A stretch of 64,000 nt of DNA from Cranoglanis bouderius (Eukaryota > Chordata > Actinopteri > Siluriformes > Cranoglanididae), in assembly GCA_023630585.1 (NCBI GenBank), contig CM042558.1, positions 19,437,300 through 19,501,299 of the forward strand, written 5' to 3'. Shown in pieces: positions 1-12,765 of this stretch; the first letter of the stretch is position 1, and every line of letters begins with the position of its first letter. The position numbers and the translations under genes were made by a program. Below the pieces are notes generated by a model, which was given only the letters and a program-made list of their open reading frames with translations, ran no database searches and was not told the DNA's origin.

Positions 1-48
1 CCACACAACGCCATAAACGCTCACAGAGAAAAAACAACGTCTAAACGG

Positions 49-456
49 TGGAAGAGCTCCCACTAAATCTTCCAGCAATGCAGCTCAGCCACTGCAGCTC
101 ACACACACACACACACTAACTCCTCCTCCTTTTACAGGGTGCCATTACTTTTGCCCTGATTAATCTAGGGCTAGGGTTATCTGTGTTAATATTTCATGGA
201 TTTGTTTTAGAATCACTTTGAAGTGACTGAGTTTCACAAAATGTTGAGTGAAATAAAAATAATGTAGTTCACAGGAAATCAGGAGAGAAACAGAGGAAAC
301 CATTGGATTTTCAGAATGAACTGGATTTTCATCACCACATGTCTTGTGTAAAAGCTCCTGAGAATTAAATTCTTTGGTATCCTGTGTGATAATAAGACCC
401 AGTGTTAGCATTTCTCACCATTACGGCTGGTTTAGCAGTCGATGTTACGTGTAATT

Positions 457-522
<66 letters not shown>

Positions 523-865
523 TCATTAGTCAATTTACCAACACATCTGAGGGAAATGTTGACATCTGTGTGACGATTCTCTCTTTTCTAGCTAAATTCT
601 TAGCTTCGGTCACGAGATAACGTTTTCCAGTTGCCTAGCAACAGTGTTCTCACAACTTTTTCCAGTTGAATAGCGAGGATATTTTCAAGTTTGCGTTCAC
701 GTTATACAATTACGACTTTGTACGTTCCACTCGAACGCACCATGAGTGTAGAATACAGCATGACATCATCGGCTAATTTGCATATTTAACCCTAATCCAG
801 TGGGAGTTCTACAATTCTCTGGAGTTCTCTGGAATGTTCTGGACCTCGACGCTTTTCCTCAGACG

Positions 866-936
<71 letters not shown>

Positions 937-1826
937 GCGCTTCAGTTTTCGGTCCCTGCGAGCGAGACTCCTGAATTCCCCACGTCAGACCTGAACGAAG
1001 GCAAGGCTCCAGGACCGAGCGGAACCCTGTGACGGTGCGGTGTGATGATGAGGATCTCCTCAGAGTGCGTAGTGCTGCAGAGCTTTTTGCCTCATGACGT
1101 CCCACAGCAGCATGCTGAGCACAGTGTGAGGCGCCAGGCGCATGAACACGGGACCCATGCCCTTATACAGACCCAGAACCCCCTCTGTGCGACTCACTTT
1201 CACCAGGCAGTCCAGGAACCCGGTGTAGAAGCGACCCTGAGGAGGAGACCAGAGCAGAAGACACTCGGAGTCACACTCGGTGGACAAAAATCTAAGCGCA
1301 GGACTGAAATCTGCTTTTATTCTTCATCACACACCTTCCTCAACTCGTCCACAGGCTGGTTGTAAAGCCTCGTGCTGATGACGTCGAACGGCGTCATGGT
1401 GATCGCCACGGCGATGCCGCTAACCATGGCCGCCATCAGAGCGACGAGCCAGCTGTCAGGACTGAACCACTGTGGGAGAGATTTGGGGCGGGGAAATGTT
1501 AGCACAGATTCCTGGTGGGAAATTTTACCTGAACAGATGTGTGTGTGTGCGCGTGTGTGTGTTCTCACCTGTGTGTGTGTGAGCCACTGTTTGGCCGAGC
1601 TGAAGGTGGCGAGCTGAGCCGCTGAGCCCACCATGACCCTGGGCACGGCGCCGTTCACGCCCCGCCACAGACCCACCACGCCCTCACGCCTGTATATCGT
1701 AGCAAAGGCGCTGGAGATTCCCTGACAACGATCACACTCGGTCAACAACAAAACAAACAACCCTAGCTGTTCAGCAAGGACAAAAGGAACAGCGCCCTAT
1801 AAAAGGAAGAGGAGTTAGTGTGTGTG

Positions 1827-1865
<39 letters not shown>

Positions 1866-1925
1866 GTGTGTGTGTGTGTGTGTGGTAGCTGCAGTGGCTG
1901 AGCTGCATTACTGGAAGATTTACTG
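49..1925. repeat. Inverted pair of a dispersed repeat with internal (TG)n (49-190 and 1757-1925)
   Basis: The reverse complement of 49-190 reads like 1757-1925. Both contain AACCCTAGC, then an A-rich GCAAAAG/ACAAAAG block, CCCT(A/G)TAAAAGGA, GAGGAGTTAGTG, a (TG)n tract, and finally GCTGCAGTGGCTGAGCTGCATT followed by CTGGAAGATTTA. The copies differ mainly in the length of the internal TG tract (short in the first, about 65 bp in the second). This looks like one dispersed repeat family with a microsatellite inside it. Its class is not recognised. Confidence 0.6.
472..934. repeat. Two long (CA)n microsatellites downstream of slc25a34
   Basis: Uninterrupted CA dinucleotides run from about 472 to 520 and 869 to 934, the latter ending in a CG-rich run. 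The DNA between (521-868) shows no coding potential. It contains GTTGCCTAGCAAC at 630-642, a palindrome of the RFX X-box type with a one-base spacer. The 3' end of slc25a34 should lie in this stretch, but no convincing minus-strand AATAAA was found. Confidence 0.8.
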
Positions 1926-2116
1926 CACGCTGCACCTAGGAGCTTTTATCGAGTTTTGTGGGCGTGGCTAAATGTCTATCAGCTGTGGTGCAGGACTCCA
2001 GATTAACACCATTCTGTTGGAAAAATAGAGAACAGTAAAAATGGGGTACACTTTTTGTGTTTTGGGACACTTTCTGAATGATGATGATGATGATGATGAT
2101 GATCTACAGCCTGGAT

Positions 2117-2155
<39 letters not shown>

Positions 2156-2505
2156 CCTCATTATCAGGAAGTGAAGATTCAGATAATAACTACTGCTCTC
2201 TGTGTATGTTCTGTTCTTCTGTTCTGTTCGAGCAACAAAAACACTCATTTACACGTTTCGCACAAACGCAGTTAATCAGCTGCACTTTTTATCCGTGACT
2301 CTGTGTGTGTGTGTGTGTGTGTGTGAGTGTGAGTGTGTAATTAACACACTAATCACTAATCACTAATCACACTAAATTATGTTCTAAGTGTCTTTCTGTT
2401 AAATCTCTCTTGGTTTTTGAAGTGAAACAGTTCGAGTGACCTTATAATACCGTGTGGGGAGAAAACACACTCAGCAGCAACACATATCACATGTCTGATA
2501 ACCAG

Positions 2506-2578
<73 letters not shown>

Positions 2579-2678
2579 TACTCAGCTCTTTTATCAGTCC
2601 TGCTCTGTGGAAAGTCTGAGATTAGACCTCACCTAACAAATATGTTTGACCAAAGGCCAGCTGCAGATTTGGTGCTGA

Positions 2679-2739
<61 letters not shown>

Positions 2740-2856
2740 GTTCTTCTGTTGTTGTTGCCTGGCAAATCCGTCACGCCTCTGTTTGCTGATCTGTGATTGG
2801 CTGCAGCTGCTGACCAGCGGGAAATGTGTGAAGGTGCCTGGTTGTGGAATCGTGCA

Positions 2857-2925
<69 letters not shown>

Positions 2926-5900
2926 TTTCCACAGTGCATTTGAGGGTCATTGTGATGAAGCAATGTCTCGAAGACGCACACAATGATTTTATCTTTAGAC
3001 TTGTGTAACTTTAGAGCTGTGTGAGAAATCTAACACACAGACACACACAGACACACACAGACACACACAGACACACACAGACACACACAGACACACACAG
3101 ACACACACACACACATCACACACACATCACACACTCATCTGAAGTTAAGCAGCACTGTGAAATCCCTGACCTGATCCACACCACACTGGGAAAGTCCTCT
3201 GTAGTGTCCACATACTAGAGCACAACAGCGATGATGGACGACCTGCAACGATTCTTTTCTACGCGTGTTGGTCTTCTGGTGCTCACTACATGGGAGAAGA
3301 CTTCATGTGTCTATCTGTTACACTGTGTCTCATCTCACGTTCTCACGGCATTCAGGTCTGTTAGTCCTGACGTTAATCAGCAGTGTACATGTCTGGTGAA
3401 TCGAGTGAATCGAATCTCAGAGTCGATTCACATGAGAGGTGAAAAAGTTTTTTAAAAAAATAAAAATTAAAAATAAAAGAGGTAAGTTAGGGCGCTGGAG
3501 GAGAACGTGGCTCACCTGGTGGTTGTGCTGGTGACCCACAGCGATGGCCTCCACAGCCTGCGCCTGCAGGTGTGTCTTTACCTGCGCAGAGAACAAACAC
3601 GCACCTTCATACGCCTTAAACACTTACGATAGAGTTATTTTTGAACTTTTTGTAACAGCACCACCTACAGGTCATCAGTGAAAACACACCGTGTGAATGG
3701 TGCAAGAACGCGAGAAGCGAGGCTCTGGGGCTGAGTTCTTTCTCGCCCAGATCGTAGATTCACGCAGCCAATCAAGTCAGGTGATCCCACTACCCTGAGT
3801 GCCACGCCCCCCGGGGTTTCGTGCACATCCGCAGCACGTGATCGCTTTCTCGGTTGATTTCTCAGGAGTTACCGAAGCTAGAAAACTAGAATTGTGACTT
3901 TCTTTCAATATGTTTGCATAACAGTTTAGATATATAAATATAAATATAATAAAATTTTGTGTGATAAAGCGCAATCACAGTTTCATAATCGTAACACAGA
4001 GTTACAGATAAGTGGTAGACCACTCCAGTTCAATAATGTGACCAGCAGTGTGTGTGTGTGTGTGTGTGTTGCAGTGTTTAACACTCTGCTTTGTCACCAC
4101 TTGTGGTGGTGGCAATTGGTTCTTTCCCTCTCTGCCCTTTTCCACCTCTCCGTATTGTCTTTAAAGGTGTGGCTGTGTGTGTTTTCCATGCCGCGGACCT
4201 CTCTTTCCCTCCTTCCTCCTTCCCCTCAGCTGTAAATAACACACAGCTCAGTAGCCGTGACACCGTCCATCGCTACGTGTCAATATATAAATAATCAATT
4301 TAGTGCTGATAATCTACACACTAACACATTACTTCCTGTATTTCCTGTTTGCACTCCACTCAAGGAAGAAGTGTATATACGGTATATCTAGGGATGATAT
4401 ATGTACAGGCAAAGGGTGTGAAGACGCACAGGGCGCGGAAACAAGTATGTACCAATTCATGATGTGAGAGTATAGAGATTTTTAGTCTTTTTTTAGCAGA
4501 TTTAGTGCACAAAGCTACACACATTAACCTTGTGCAGATTGCGCAGTGTGACAGCAGGTCATGATGGGGGAAGGACAGTTTTGCACAGTGGGAGATTTCC
4601 TGTTTAAATGCTGACTTATTGTGAAGTTTGGGGCGAGTGTGTGATGATTCAGACATGCTGTTTGTGCGATGCTAAACTGGAGGCTATACACTTCCGTTAT
4701 ATGTTCCTGATTTCTCCTGTTTTTGTGTATACTAAATCATTTTCGATCTTCAAATGAAATACAACATAAAACAAAGGCAACCTGAGTAAACACACAATAC
4801 AGTTTTTATTTATTTAAAACTGCAACAAAAACACCTATCACCCATGTGAAAAACTAAAAAAGTTGCCCCCTTAAACTTAAAATCTGGTTGTGCCACCTTT
4901 AGCAGATTCCGATAACTGGAGATCAGTCTTTCACTTACTTCTAGGACTAGGACTTACTCCTGTGCTGTGGATCGTTGTCTTGCTGCAGAATCCAGTTGCG
5001 CTTGAGTTTCGGCTTACGGACTGAAGACCAGACATTCTCCTTTAGGATTTTCTGCTAGAGAGCAGAATTCATGTTTCCCTCAGTTACTGCAAGTTGCCCA
5101 GGCCCTGAAGCAGCAAAGCAGCCCCACACCATCACACTGCCACCACCATGCTTGACCGTAGGTTTGATGATCTCTCTGTGGAATTCGGTGTTTGGTTTAC
5201 GCCAGATGTAACGGGCCTCCTGTCTTCCAAAGAATTCCACATTCCACTCATCAGTCCACAGAACATTCTCCCAAAAGTTTCGAGGATCATCAAGGTGTGT
5301 TTTGGCAAAATTCAGACAAGCTTTAATGTTCTTCTGGGTTAGCAGTGGTTTTCACCTCGCCACTCTTCCATAGATTCCATTTTTGCCCAGTGTCTTCCTG
5401 ATAGTGGAGTCATGAATAGTCACCTTTATTGATGCAAGAGAGGCCTGTAGGTCCTTTGATGTTGTCCTTGGCTCTTTTGTGACTTCCTGGATGAGTTGTT
5501 GCTGTGCTCTTGGAGGAATTTTGGAAGGTCGGCCACGTCTGGGAAGGTTCACTACTGTGCTGAGTTTTTCCATTTGGAGATAACGGCTCTCACTGTGGTC
5601 CTTTGGGGTTCCAGAGCCTTTGGAATAGCTTTGTAACCCTTCCCAGACTGATGTATTTCAATCACCTTTTTCCTCATCATTTCTGGAATTTCTTTCATCT
5701 TTGGCATAGTGTGTTACTGGGTAAGAGCTTTTAACCAACTTCATGCTGTTGAAAAAGTTCTATTTAAGTGTTGATTTGATTGAACAGGGTTTGCAGTAAT
5801 CAGACCTTATTGTGTCTAGTCCAGCTGAACCCCATTATGAATTTTCCACACAGGCCCAGTTGGTATTGGAGAACTTTTTTGCTTCAATAAATAACATTAT

Positions 5901-6778
5901 CATTTAAAAACTGTATTTTGTGTTTATTTATGGTTGCCTTTGTTTTATCTTAGATTTTGTTTTAATTTCTGAAACAATTTAGTATGAGATCTACACAAAA
6001 ACAGAAGAAATCAGGCAAATACTTTTTCACAGCACTGTACAAGTCACATGGCTTTAAAATTGTCCATACTAAGGACCTGATCTTTGCACAGATATGTTGA
6101 CATGCTGGTGATAACAATATCAAGTGTTAAATATTGTGATATAATATGAATTATTGATTACTGACGCATGCACAGCAGGACAGGACACCAAAATGTCTGA
6201 CCGGTCTAAATGCATTTAAATATCTTTAATCTTCACCTGTCTGATAAATTAAACCCTGTAAGCAGTTTTTTAAACTCCAGTGAACTCACCAGGTAAGCAG
6301 GAGAGGCGATGAAGGCCCCTAAAGCCCCAGCGGCCGCCCCCGATGCCACGTTTCCCCCCGGGACGTCGCTGATCCCTGAGACCTGTGCGTAGGAGTAGAA
6401 GCTGAGCCGGACGCCGTTCATGAGCGCCTGGTAGAGCAGTCCGGCGGTGAGGCCCTTCTGCAGGCCGCGCAGGCCGTCGGTGCGTCCCACCAGCCAGAGA
6501 GCCTGCAGCACCCCTCGGTAGTGCTGATGGTACGAGCCGCGCGCCTGTAGCTCCCCCTGCAGCTGCAGACGGGTCTTCACCACCTCCAGCGGGTTTGTGA
6601 ACACGCAGGCGCCGCAGCAGGCCAGAGAACCCAGAGTGAAGTCTAGCGGCGGCCAAAGCGCCCCGGGATGGTTACCTGGCCTCGAAGGAGTACGAGGTAG
6701 AGGAGGAATGGAGCTCTGGGTGATGAACGCTGTGACTGGGGGGCGGTTGATGAGTTGTGGATCTACAATCGCGCCCAT
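1060..6778 (-). CDS. slc25a34: Mitochondrial solute carrier family 25 member 34-like
   Basis: Mitochondrial carrier of the inner membrane, read as five minus-strand exons: 6290-6778, 3516-3581, 1569-1721, 1335-1469 and 1060-1236 (stop TCA at 1060-1062). All introns are GT-AG and the joined frame gives 339 aa. Visible family marks are the three carrier-repeat signatures: PLEVVK (residues 63-68), PAYLVK at the exon 1/2 junction, and PFDVIS followed by TRLYNQP in exon 4. VGHQHNHQ and GAVPRVMVGSAAQLATF are shared with SLC25A34/35. SLC25A34 is preferred over SLC25A35 because fbxo42, szrd1, necap2 and crocc follow, as on human 1p36. The protein is about 35 residues longer than the usual ~304, all at the N-terminus. 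The start at 6778 is the only Met in frame before the first carrier repeat, so the true N-terminus is uncertain. The transported substrate is not established. Intron 1 holds a Tc1 relic; intron 2 holds several CA/TG tracts. Confidence 0.88.
2518..3118. repeat. CA and TG microsatellites in slc25a34 intron 2
   Basis: Tracts are (CA)n at 2518-2577, (TG)n at 2681-2737, (CA)n at 2859-2923 and a 10-bp CAGACACACA-type repeat at 3031-3115. The TG tract and the next CA tract are complementary and only 120 bp apart, so this part of the intron could fold as a hairpin. A (CT)n and a (GAT)n tract lie nearby at 2078-2152. Confidence 0.8.
4704..6037 (-). mobile_element. Degenerate Tc1/mariner transposon in slc25a34 intron 1
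   Basis: The right end (GCAAATACTTTTTCACAGCACTG) stops at 6037 next to a TA. The left end at about 4704 lacks the outermost CAGTGCTGTGAAAAAGTATTTG block but shares the inner inverted repeat (ATAAAACAAAGGCAACC, then ACAATACAGTTTTT). Minus-strand remnants of transposase are GRPSKIPPRAQQQLIQEV (about 5500-5540), a helix-turn-helix block ending GRVAR, WTDEWNVEFFGR (first catalytic Asp, about 5235-5260), GGGSVMVWGCF and LQQDNDPQH (second Asp, about 4965-4995). The C-terminal block with the catalytic Glu is missing, and stops and frameshifts break the frame. It is an old, dead copy. Confidence 0.85.
5055..5740 (-). pseudogene. Broken Tc1 transposase
   Basis: Two minus-strand open stretches (5352-5573 and 5055-5240), plus remnants upstream beginning near KMKEIPEMMRKKVIEIHQ, spell the N-terminal DNA-binding part and the first half of the DDE domain of a Tc1-type transposase. 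In-frame stops separate the blocks and the third catalytic region is absent. No function remains. Confidence 0.8.
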
Positions 6779-7071
6779 GATGATGATGATGGTGGTGGTG
6801 GTGATGGATCAAGTGTCTGTACACCTGTACCTGAAATTACAAACCAGTCACACGGCAGCTTCGCTTTTCTTCACTGAGGAATGATTTCAGCGTCTGAAGC
6901 TGGAGCAGGAATTACATCATGCCTCAGATACACAGAAACTTCAGTGAAGAAACACCAGGGAGCTGAAACTCCGTCATCTGGGACTCCGAGAACTTTGTTT
7001 TGATCTCAGGAACAATTCTGTAACAGAGATCAAGGCGTGAAAAATGAACTCATGATGCAAAGAAGGACTGA

Positions 7072-7111
<40 letters not shown>

Positions 7112-8120
7112 ATTAAAGTGTGTAATTAAACTGTTACAGAGTAATGAAAGAAAGCAATCTCTTTGTAAATATTATTCATTATCTCTCTAAGAAATTATCA
7201 CTGCTTTCTCTTTCGTGCCTTTTTTTAAAAATCTGTATGAACTTGTTTCACTTAATAATAATTAATTCTGAATGTATCCTAAAATACAAGCCTGTCCTGC
7301 ATGGCAATACTTTACTAACTGGCCCAAAAAACACCACGCTTTTTAAAAAAAAATGTCGCTCAAAAGTGCTTGAACTACTTATTTAGAAGTTAAACCTCTT
7401 TATCATTGTAATGATCCTATAATAATTGGTTTGTGCTGATCAGATAATCATTTAGACCAACTCACCCTCTCCGCCAGTTCCTCTCCCCCGTTCTGACAGT
7501 GGCGCTGTATACATGCTTCTAAAAAGCTGAATTACAGCACTATCCCCGCCCTGCTCTCCCTCACAGCCAATCACATACCGTGATCCTGTCCCTAGCCAAG
7601 CTTCCAGCCAATCAGATTCCGTATTCCACGTTTTCAACGATTCAATGCCAAGTACATTAATGTTTCCGGTCCGAACCTGCATACTACACAAACCGCACAA
7701 TAATATCCAGTTTTCTTTTGTTTTGTTCACTTCTCACACTTTATCTCGTTATTATGGGGCACTAATTAATACGCAATATTCAACCCACGGTGTCATGTTT
7801 TAATTTTAACAGCTCATAAACTCCCTGTAAAGTTAAATCTGTTGTAAATGAGCCCACTTGACGTCATCATTGTTTTCCATTCACATATCTACAGGGAAAG
7901 GACGCGGCTAGCAAGTTGGCTAGTTTGTTAGCCGTTAGCTAGCTAATGTAAATAAGCATAAATACGAACATAAACTTTACACAGGCGATGTGGGTTAATA
8001 AAATTATTTTAATCGAACAGCACCGACTTAAAAAAAATGTAAACATTCATCAAAATTCATGAACTTCGTTGTATTTTGCTAGTTTGCGTACTTGACAAAA
8101 TGGCGGCCTGTTTTGGGGAA
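6779..8120. promoter_or_regulatory. Probable slc25a34 upstream/promoter region
   Basis: No coding exon was found. Two NF-Y type boxes (AGCCAATCA) lie at about 7565-7573 and 7606-7614, and GC content is higher around 7470-7700, suggesting a promoter for the minus-strand carrier gene. An isolated CAAAATGGCGGC, a good YY1-type motif, lies at 8097-8108 with a short 21-codon reading frame after it that has no splice donor in view. A (TG)n tract sits at 7075-7110. Confidence 0.35.
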
Positions 8121-8374
8121 TTCATAATAAACAAAAAATATATATATAGAGATTTTTTTTATTGATAATCTATACTTACAGGAGTACTGCTTCATATAAT
8201 TAAACCTTCTTCTTTTTAATGATCAGATTATATTAAATTGGATGTGGTTAAATTGCTAAGATTTTTTCTTTTCTGAATTAGACATAATAGACTCTAAACC
8301 CTGAAGCTAATTCTGTGCAGCTTAAGTAGTGCCCTATATATAAAACAGAATAAAACAATAAAAACTTTCTACAG

Positions 8375-8413
<39 letters not shown>

Positions 8414-10290
8414 CAATGTTATTTGACTGGCTGGACTGGCTGCATCTGAATATGTCATACAAAGTCGGTCATGTATTCCCCTTAAAGCTGCAAACTGTAA
8501 TGTTATTAACTGTTAGTTGAAAAAAGAATGACCTATTTAAAATATTTTAATACATTATACAGTTGGGAATTTCTTAAACTGAAGCAATCAAATATAGATT
8601 TCGCATGGTTTACAGAGGACATGCTGTAGGCTCCAGGTTCAAGGCCAAAAACTAAAAGGTTTAAAAGCCTTTAAAAAGGAACACAATCTGTGGAGTGAGT
8701 ACTAAATGAACTTAGCCTGGACATTTCAGCTAGAAAGAACAACAAATATCTAATGCCCTCTTCTTTTATTCACCTGTTGTTACACTGTAATTCTGCATTC
8801 ACTAACAGGGCTTGAATACAAAGAAACTGACGATTAAATTGTTCTACATTCACAAAAATACTAGCTGTATCATCATCATCAACTACTACTACTACTACTA
8901 CTACTACTAAGGATCAGCACACTTCACCTGAAAGCACATTTTCTTAATAAAGTGTCTTCAGTAAAGTGGTTCATGTTTCCTACAGTAGTGTGGTTTTGGT
9001 TGTTGCTGCTGAAGTCAATATGAAGAAGATCAACATTAAGGAATAACTTTGAATGCAAGAGTTCAATCTAATCACAGATCTTTAAACCAAAGTGTTAATC
9101 CGAATGTCAAAACACATATTTTATGCACTTTTAAAGCATAAATATTCTGCATATCCACGCAAACGTGTGCCGGAAAGCACAAGAGTAACATCCACAAGGC
9201 TGCGTGTTCTCCTTGAGAGCTTTATTTCTCCTGCATAAACCAAACAATACATAAACCTTCCAGTAGCCCTTCCTCTTTTCCCAGCAGTGCATGCAGATCT
9301 CCTTACAGTGTGTGTGTGTGTGTGTGTGTGTACGGTGCCAGTCATACACTCTGTGTCAGAGTGCATGCTGTGTGTAAGTATAGCCCGAATGTAACTCGGC
9401 ATGTTAACAGAAACTATTTCCCCTTCTTTTCCCAGTCGCTCATAAACACATCTGTCACATGGCAAACATCTGAACGTTACTAAACACACAAACATGCTTA
9501 TGACCTCGGCTCATGTTAAGGTTCTGCGCTCGGTAATTAAACCTCCTGTACGTAACACAACGCCACAGAGTCACTGGATTAATGAGCACTAATGAGGCCT
9601 GGTCTTGTATTCAGCTCCAGGTCTGGAGGAATTTCCAGCTTTGTTTTTCTTTGTAGATTCCCTCATGACCTTCAAGACCAAGAGTAGTAGAACAATAATG
9701 CAGAGACGTCTCATGTCTCTTGTGGTTTGAGTGAGAGTGTGTGTGTGTGTTTTTAAGTGTGTACTTTTTGGCCGTCCCCGTCACGATTACAAACATTGTC
9801 CTTTTATTATTAGCACGCAGGAGCACTGTAAAGAGAGAAGGCCTTAAATGATTCAAAGGGGCACCTGGAACCCGCCAGATCATACTGCAGGAACACATTT
9901 CTCCTCCTTAGTGTGATGACCATGTGAGAGGAACAGCACTGTTGGACAGCGTGGGGATGAGGAGGAGATGAAACTTGACGTGAAATTAATTATTGGTTAA
10001 TATTTTTCCCCCCAGCAGTTATGTGCATGGTGATGTAATCAAAAGGTTTCGAGGTGAGATAAAGTCGTCGCATGTTGATGGAAGGTTATGTCCTGGGACA
10101 CAACGTAAAAATATTCAAAAAGGTTCATTTCGATGTGCCAATTCCTAAAGAAGCCCACCCAAGGTGTATTCCCACCTCACGTCCAGCATTCCCAGGATAG
10201 ACTCCGGATCCACCATGACACTGACCTGGAAGCAGCGATTACTGAAGATGAACAAATTGATAAAGAATTTCAATAAGACATTACAAAGAC
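8121..10290. other. Intergenic region without recognised genes
   Basis: This AT-rich stretch between the slc25a34 upstream region and the 3' end of fbxo42 holds (TTA)n at 8382-8412, (CTA)n at 8883-8910 and (TG)n at 9308-9331. The short open frames here match nothing recognisable and include the repeat tracts. No exon of a known family was seen. Confidence 0.6.
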
Positions 10291-10299
10291 TTAGAGGCC

Positions 10300-10305
10300 T
10301 TTATT
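10300..10305 (-). terminator. Candidate fbxo42 polyadenylation signal
   Basis: TTTATT on the plus strand is AATAAA in the sense of fbxo42, about 580 nt beyond its stop codon. A (CA)n tract lies between it and the stop at 10611-10645. Other AATAAA sites further downstream (for example near 9221) are possible. Confidence 0.4.
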
Positions 10306-10379
10306 GTTTGACTTTGTATCGGGTTACACTGCAACAGGACCCTCCCTTTTCCTCCCTGTCCCTTCCCAAACATCAATCA

Positions 10380-10416
<37 letters not shown>

Positions 10417-10884
10417 TAGACATACATACACACACATACACATGCAGTGACACACTGTCTCCATCTCGCTCATATTTTAAATGTAAACAATGCAGGCAGG
10501 AAGTGAGATATAAAAGCAAGGTAGTGAGCAGCGTTCCTCCGATTTCCAGGCTCCTTCATCTGCAATGAGACGCTATTGCAGGAAAGGGAGGAACAGTCCC
10601 TTCAGTTTATAATCTCCCACACACACACACACACACACACACACAAAGTGGGAGAGAAGGTTAGGAAAAGCAGTCACACAACAACAGTTCTTCATTGTCC
10701 TTTATGTGTCAAAATTGATTTCTCAGGAGAGACGAGGAATTAGTGTTGGGAATGTGACACACGAGTCGTTCCAGTCTCTCCCTAAAAGGCAGGTCTGATG
10801 ATGTCAGTGTCCAGGTCAGAATGTGGGTAAATTCCCAATCTGACCATCCCAAATCGCGCACACTGTCCTTCCTGCGCTCTCTCA

Positions 10885-11833
10885 TTACCTTTTAGCACGT
10901 ACGAAATACAAGGCATTGGTTTTGGGGTAGTACTTGACGTTCTGTTTTTTGTCCATGAGCCCGCCGAAGATGATGAGCTCTCCTCTGCCTTGCACCACCG
11001 TGTGCAGGCTCGTCTCTGGCGGTCCAGTGACGGCGCCGCTGCCAAAGACGCGCCACGCCACGCCACCGTCTGTTTTGGCCCGTGAAATGTCCAGCACGTA
11101 CATCTGCATGGGCTTGCAGCTGAGCGCCTGGTACAGTGGCTTCCCCACGTTCAGGCTCTGCGGGGGCACCGAGTGGCCCAGGCGACGCGCAATCGGAGGG
11201 ATCGAGTGTCCGTCAACGTGCGGCGGGCTTGATGAGGCGGGGCTGGAGCTAGGGGCGGGGTTAGAGGAAGACGAGGCTGAAGGAGGAGAGGATGTTGCGA
11301 GGGACTTAACAGCTTCCAGGCCTCTGCGGAGCGCAGCAGGAGAAACGGCCCCTGGTGGAGTGTGAATGCCGTTTGTGCTCGGCTGATCCAAAGAGGGCGG
11401 AGCCACTGACGATGATGCTGAAGAAGGCGGAGACTCCCATCCATAATCTGTAGGTAAATGGGCATGGCCGTGTGGGTGGGAGGGACTAGTACGAGGGGAA
11501 GGGGAAGAGCCGTTAAGTAAAGGCGGGCTGTCTGGAGCCTGTGATGGAGACGGCTGCTGCGAAGAGGAGGGACTTCCATCTCTGGCTCCGCCCCTAACAG
11601 TCGCCGGGCGTGGCCGGAGCGTTCCCCAGCGTCCATTGACGCAAGGAGCCTCCTCCACGTTGCCGAGGACGACGCCGGAGCGCACAGGAGACTGTGATCG
11701 CAGAGGGGGTGTGTCCGGGCCAAGCGGAGGGGGCGTGGCGCTGATGGGGGAAGGACGGGAGTTCAGGCTCGGGCTCAAAGGAGCGCGGCCAGACGGAGCC
11801 TGTGAGAAAACGACCACACACTCACCCACCTGC

Positions 11834-11879
<46 letters not shown>

Positions 11880-11946
11880 AGAAATAGAGGTCAGAAATCA
11901 ACTTTTAAACGATTTAAAATGAATAGATTCATACAATTTAACTATA

Positions 11947-11980
<34 letters not shown>

Positions 11981-12101
11981 CTTGCAGGCTGGGTGGCACC
12001 AGAGTTCAGGAGCTCCGTGTTCCTCGTTCTCTACTCGCAGTTGCTGCCATGACCAGGTGGGGGCGCCCATGTGCAACAACCAGGCATCTTTCAGCAGCTG
12101 C

Positions 12102-12144
<43 letters not shown>

Positions 12145-12694
12145 ACACATACACACACAAACAGATACGTTTATTAGAGAGGAAAATCAAACAAATGAGG
12201 GGTTTAACAACCACAGTGATAAGACCCAGGTAAAGTCAGACCCAGGTAAAGTCAGACCCAGGTAAAGTCAGACCCAGGTAAAGTCGGTAATGTCAGAACT
12301 GAACTCACAGCGTTCGGGCCGCCGCAGCCCCCCAGGATGAGCAGCGTCTCGCCGTCTATCACGATCTGTGAGACAGAAAATGTGACGTTAAAGGAATCGC
12401 CGTTCCCTCCAGCTACGTTTCTTATTCCCATCAGAACCCTGAACACGAACAGGAGGTTCTGGAGCTCCTTTCCCTCAGGACTGTTTACAGTGATGAACAT
12501 GTGAGTGTGAGAGGAGGAGAGACTCACCTGACTCTGGCCTCCGCGGGGGTGAGGAGCTGGGCCAGTGATGGTGGGTTTGGACCAGGACCACTGCTCAAGA
12601 TCCAGAACCCACACCTCGTTACTCCTGAAATAAACCCATCACACACAATCAATCAGTAATCCAGACCGAGGCCCTAATCCACTGGTACTAGCAC

Positions 12695-12765
<71 letters not shown>

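Noticed and set aside
8101..8166. Short frame after a YY1-like AAAATGGCGGC
   Set aside because: Only 21 codons, running into AT-rich DNA, with no splice donor in view. The motif alone does not support a gene.
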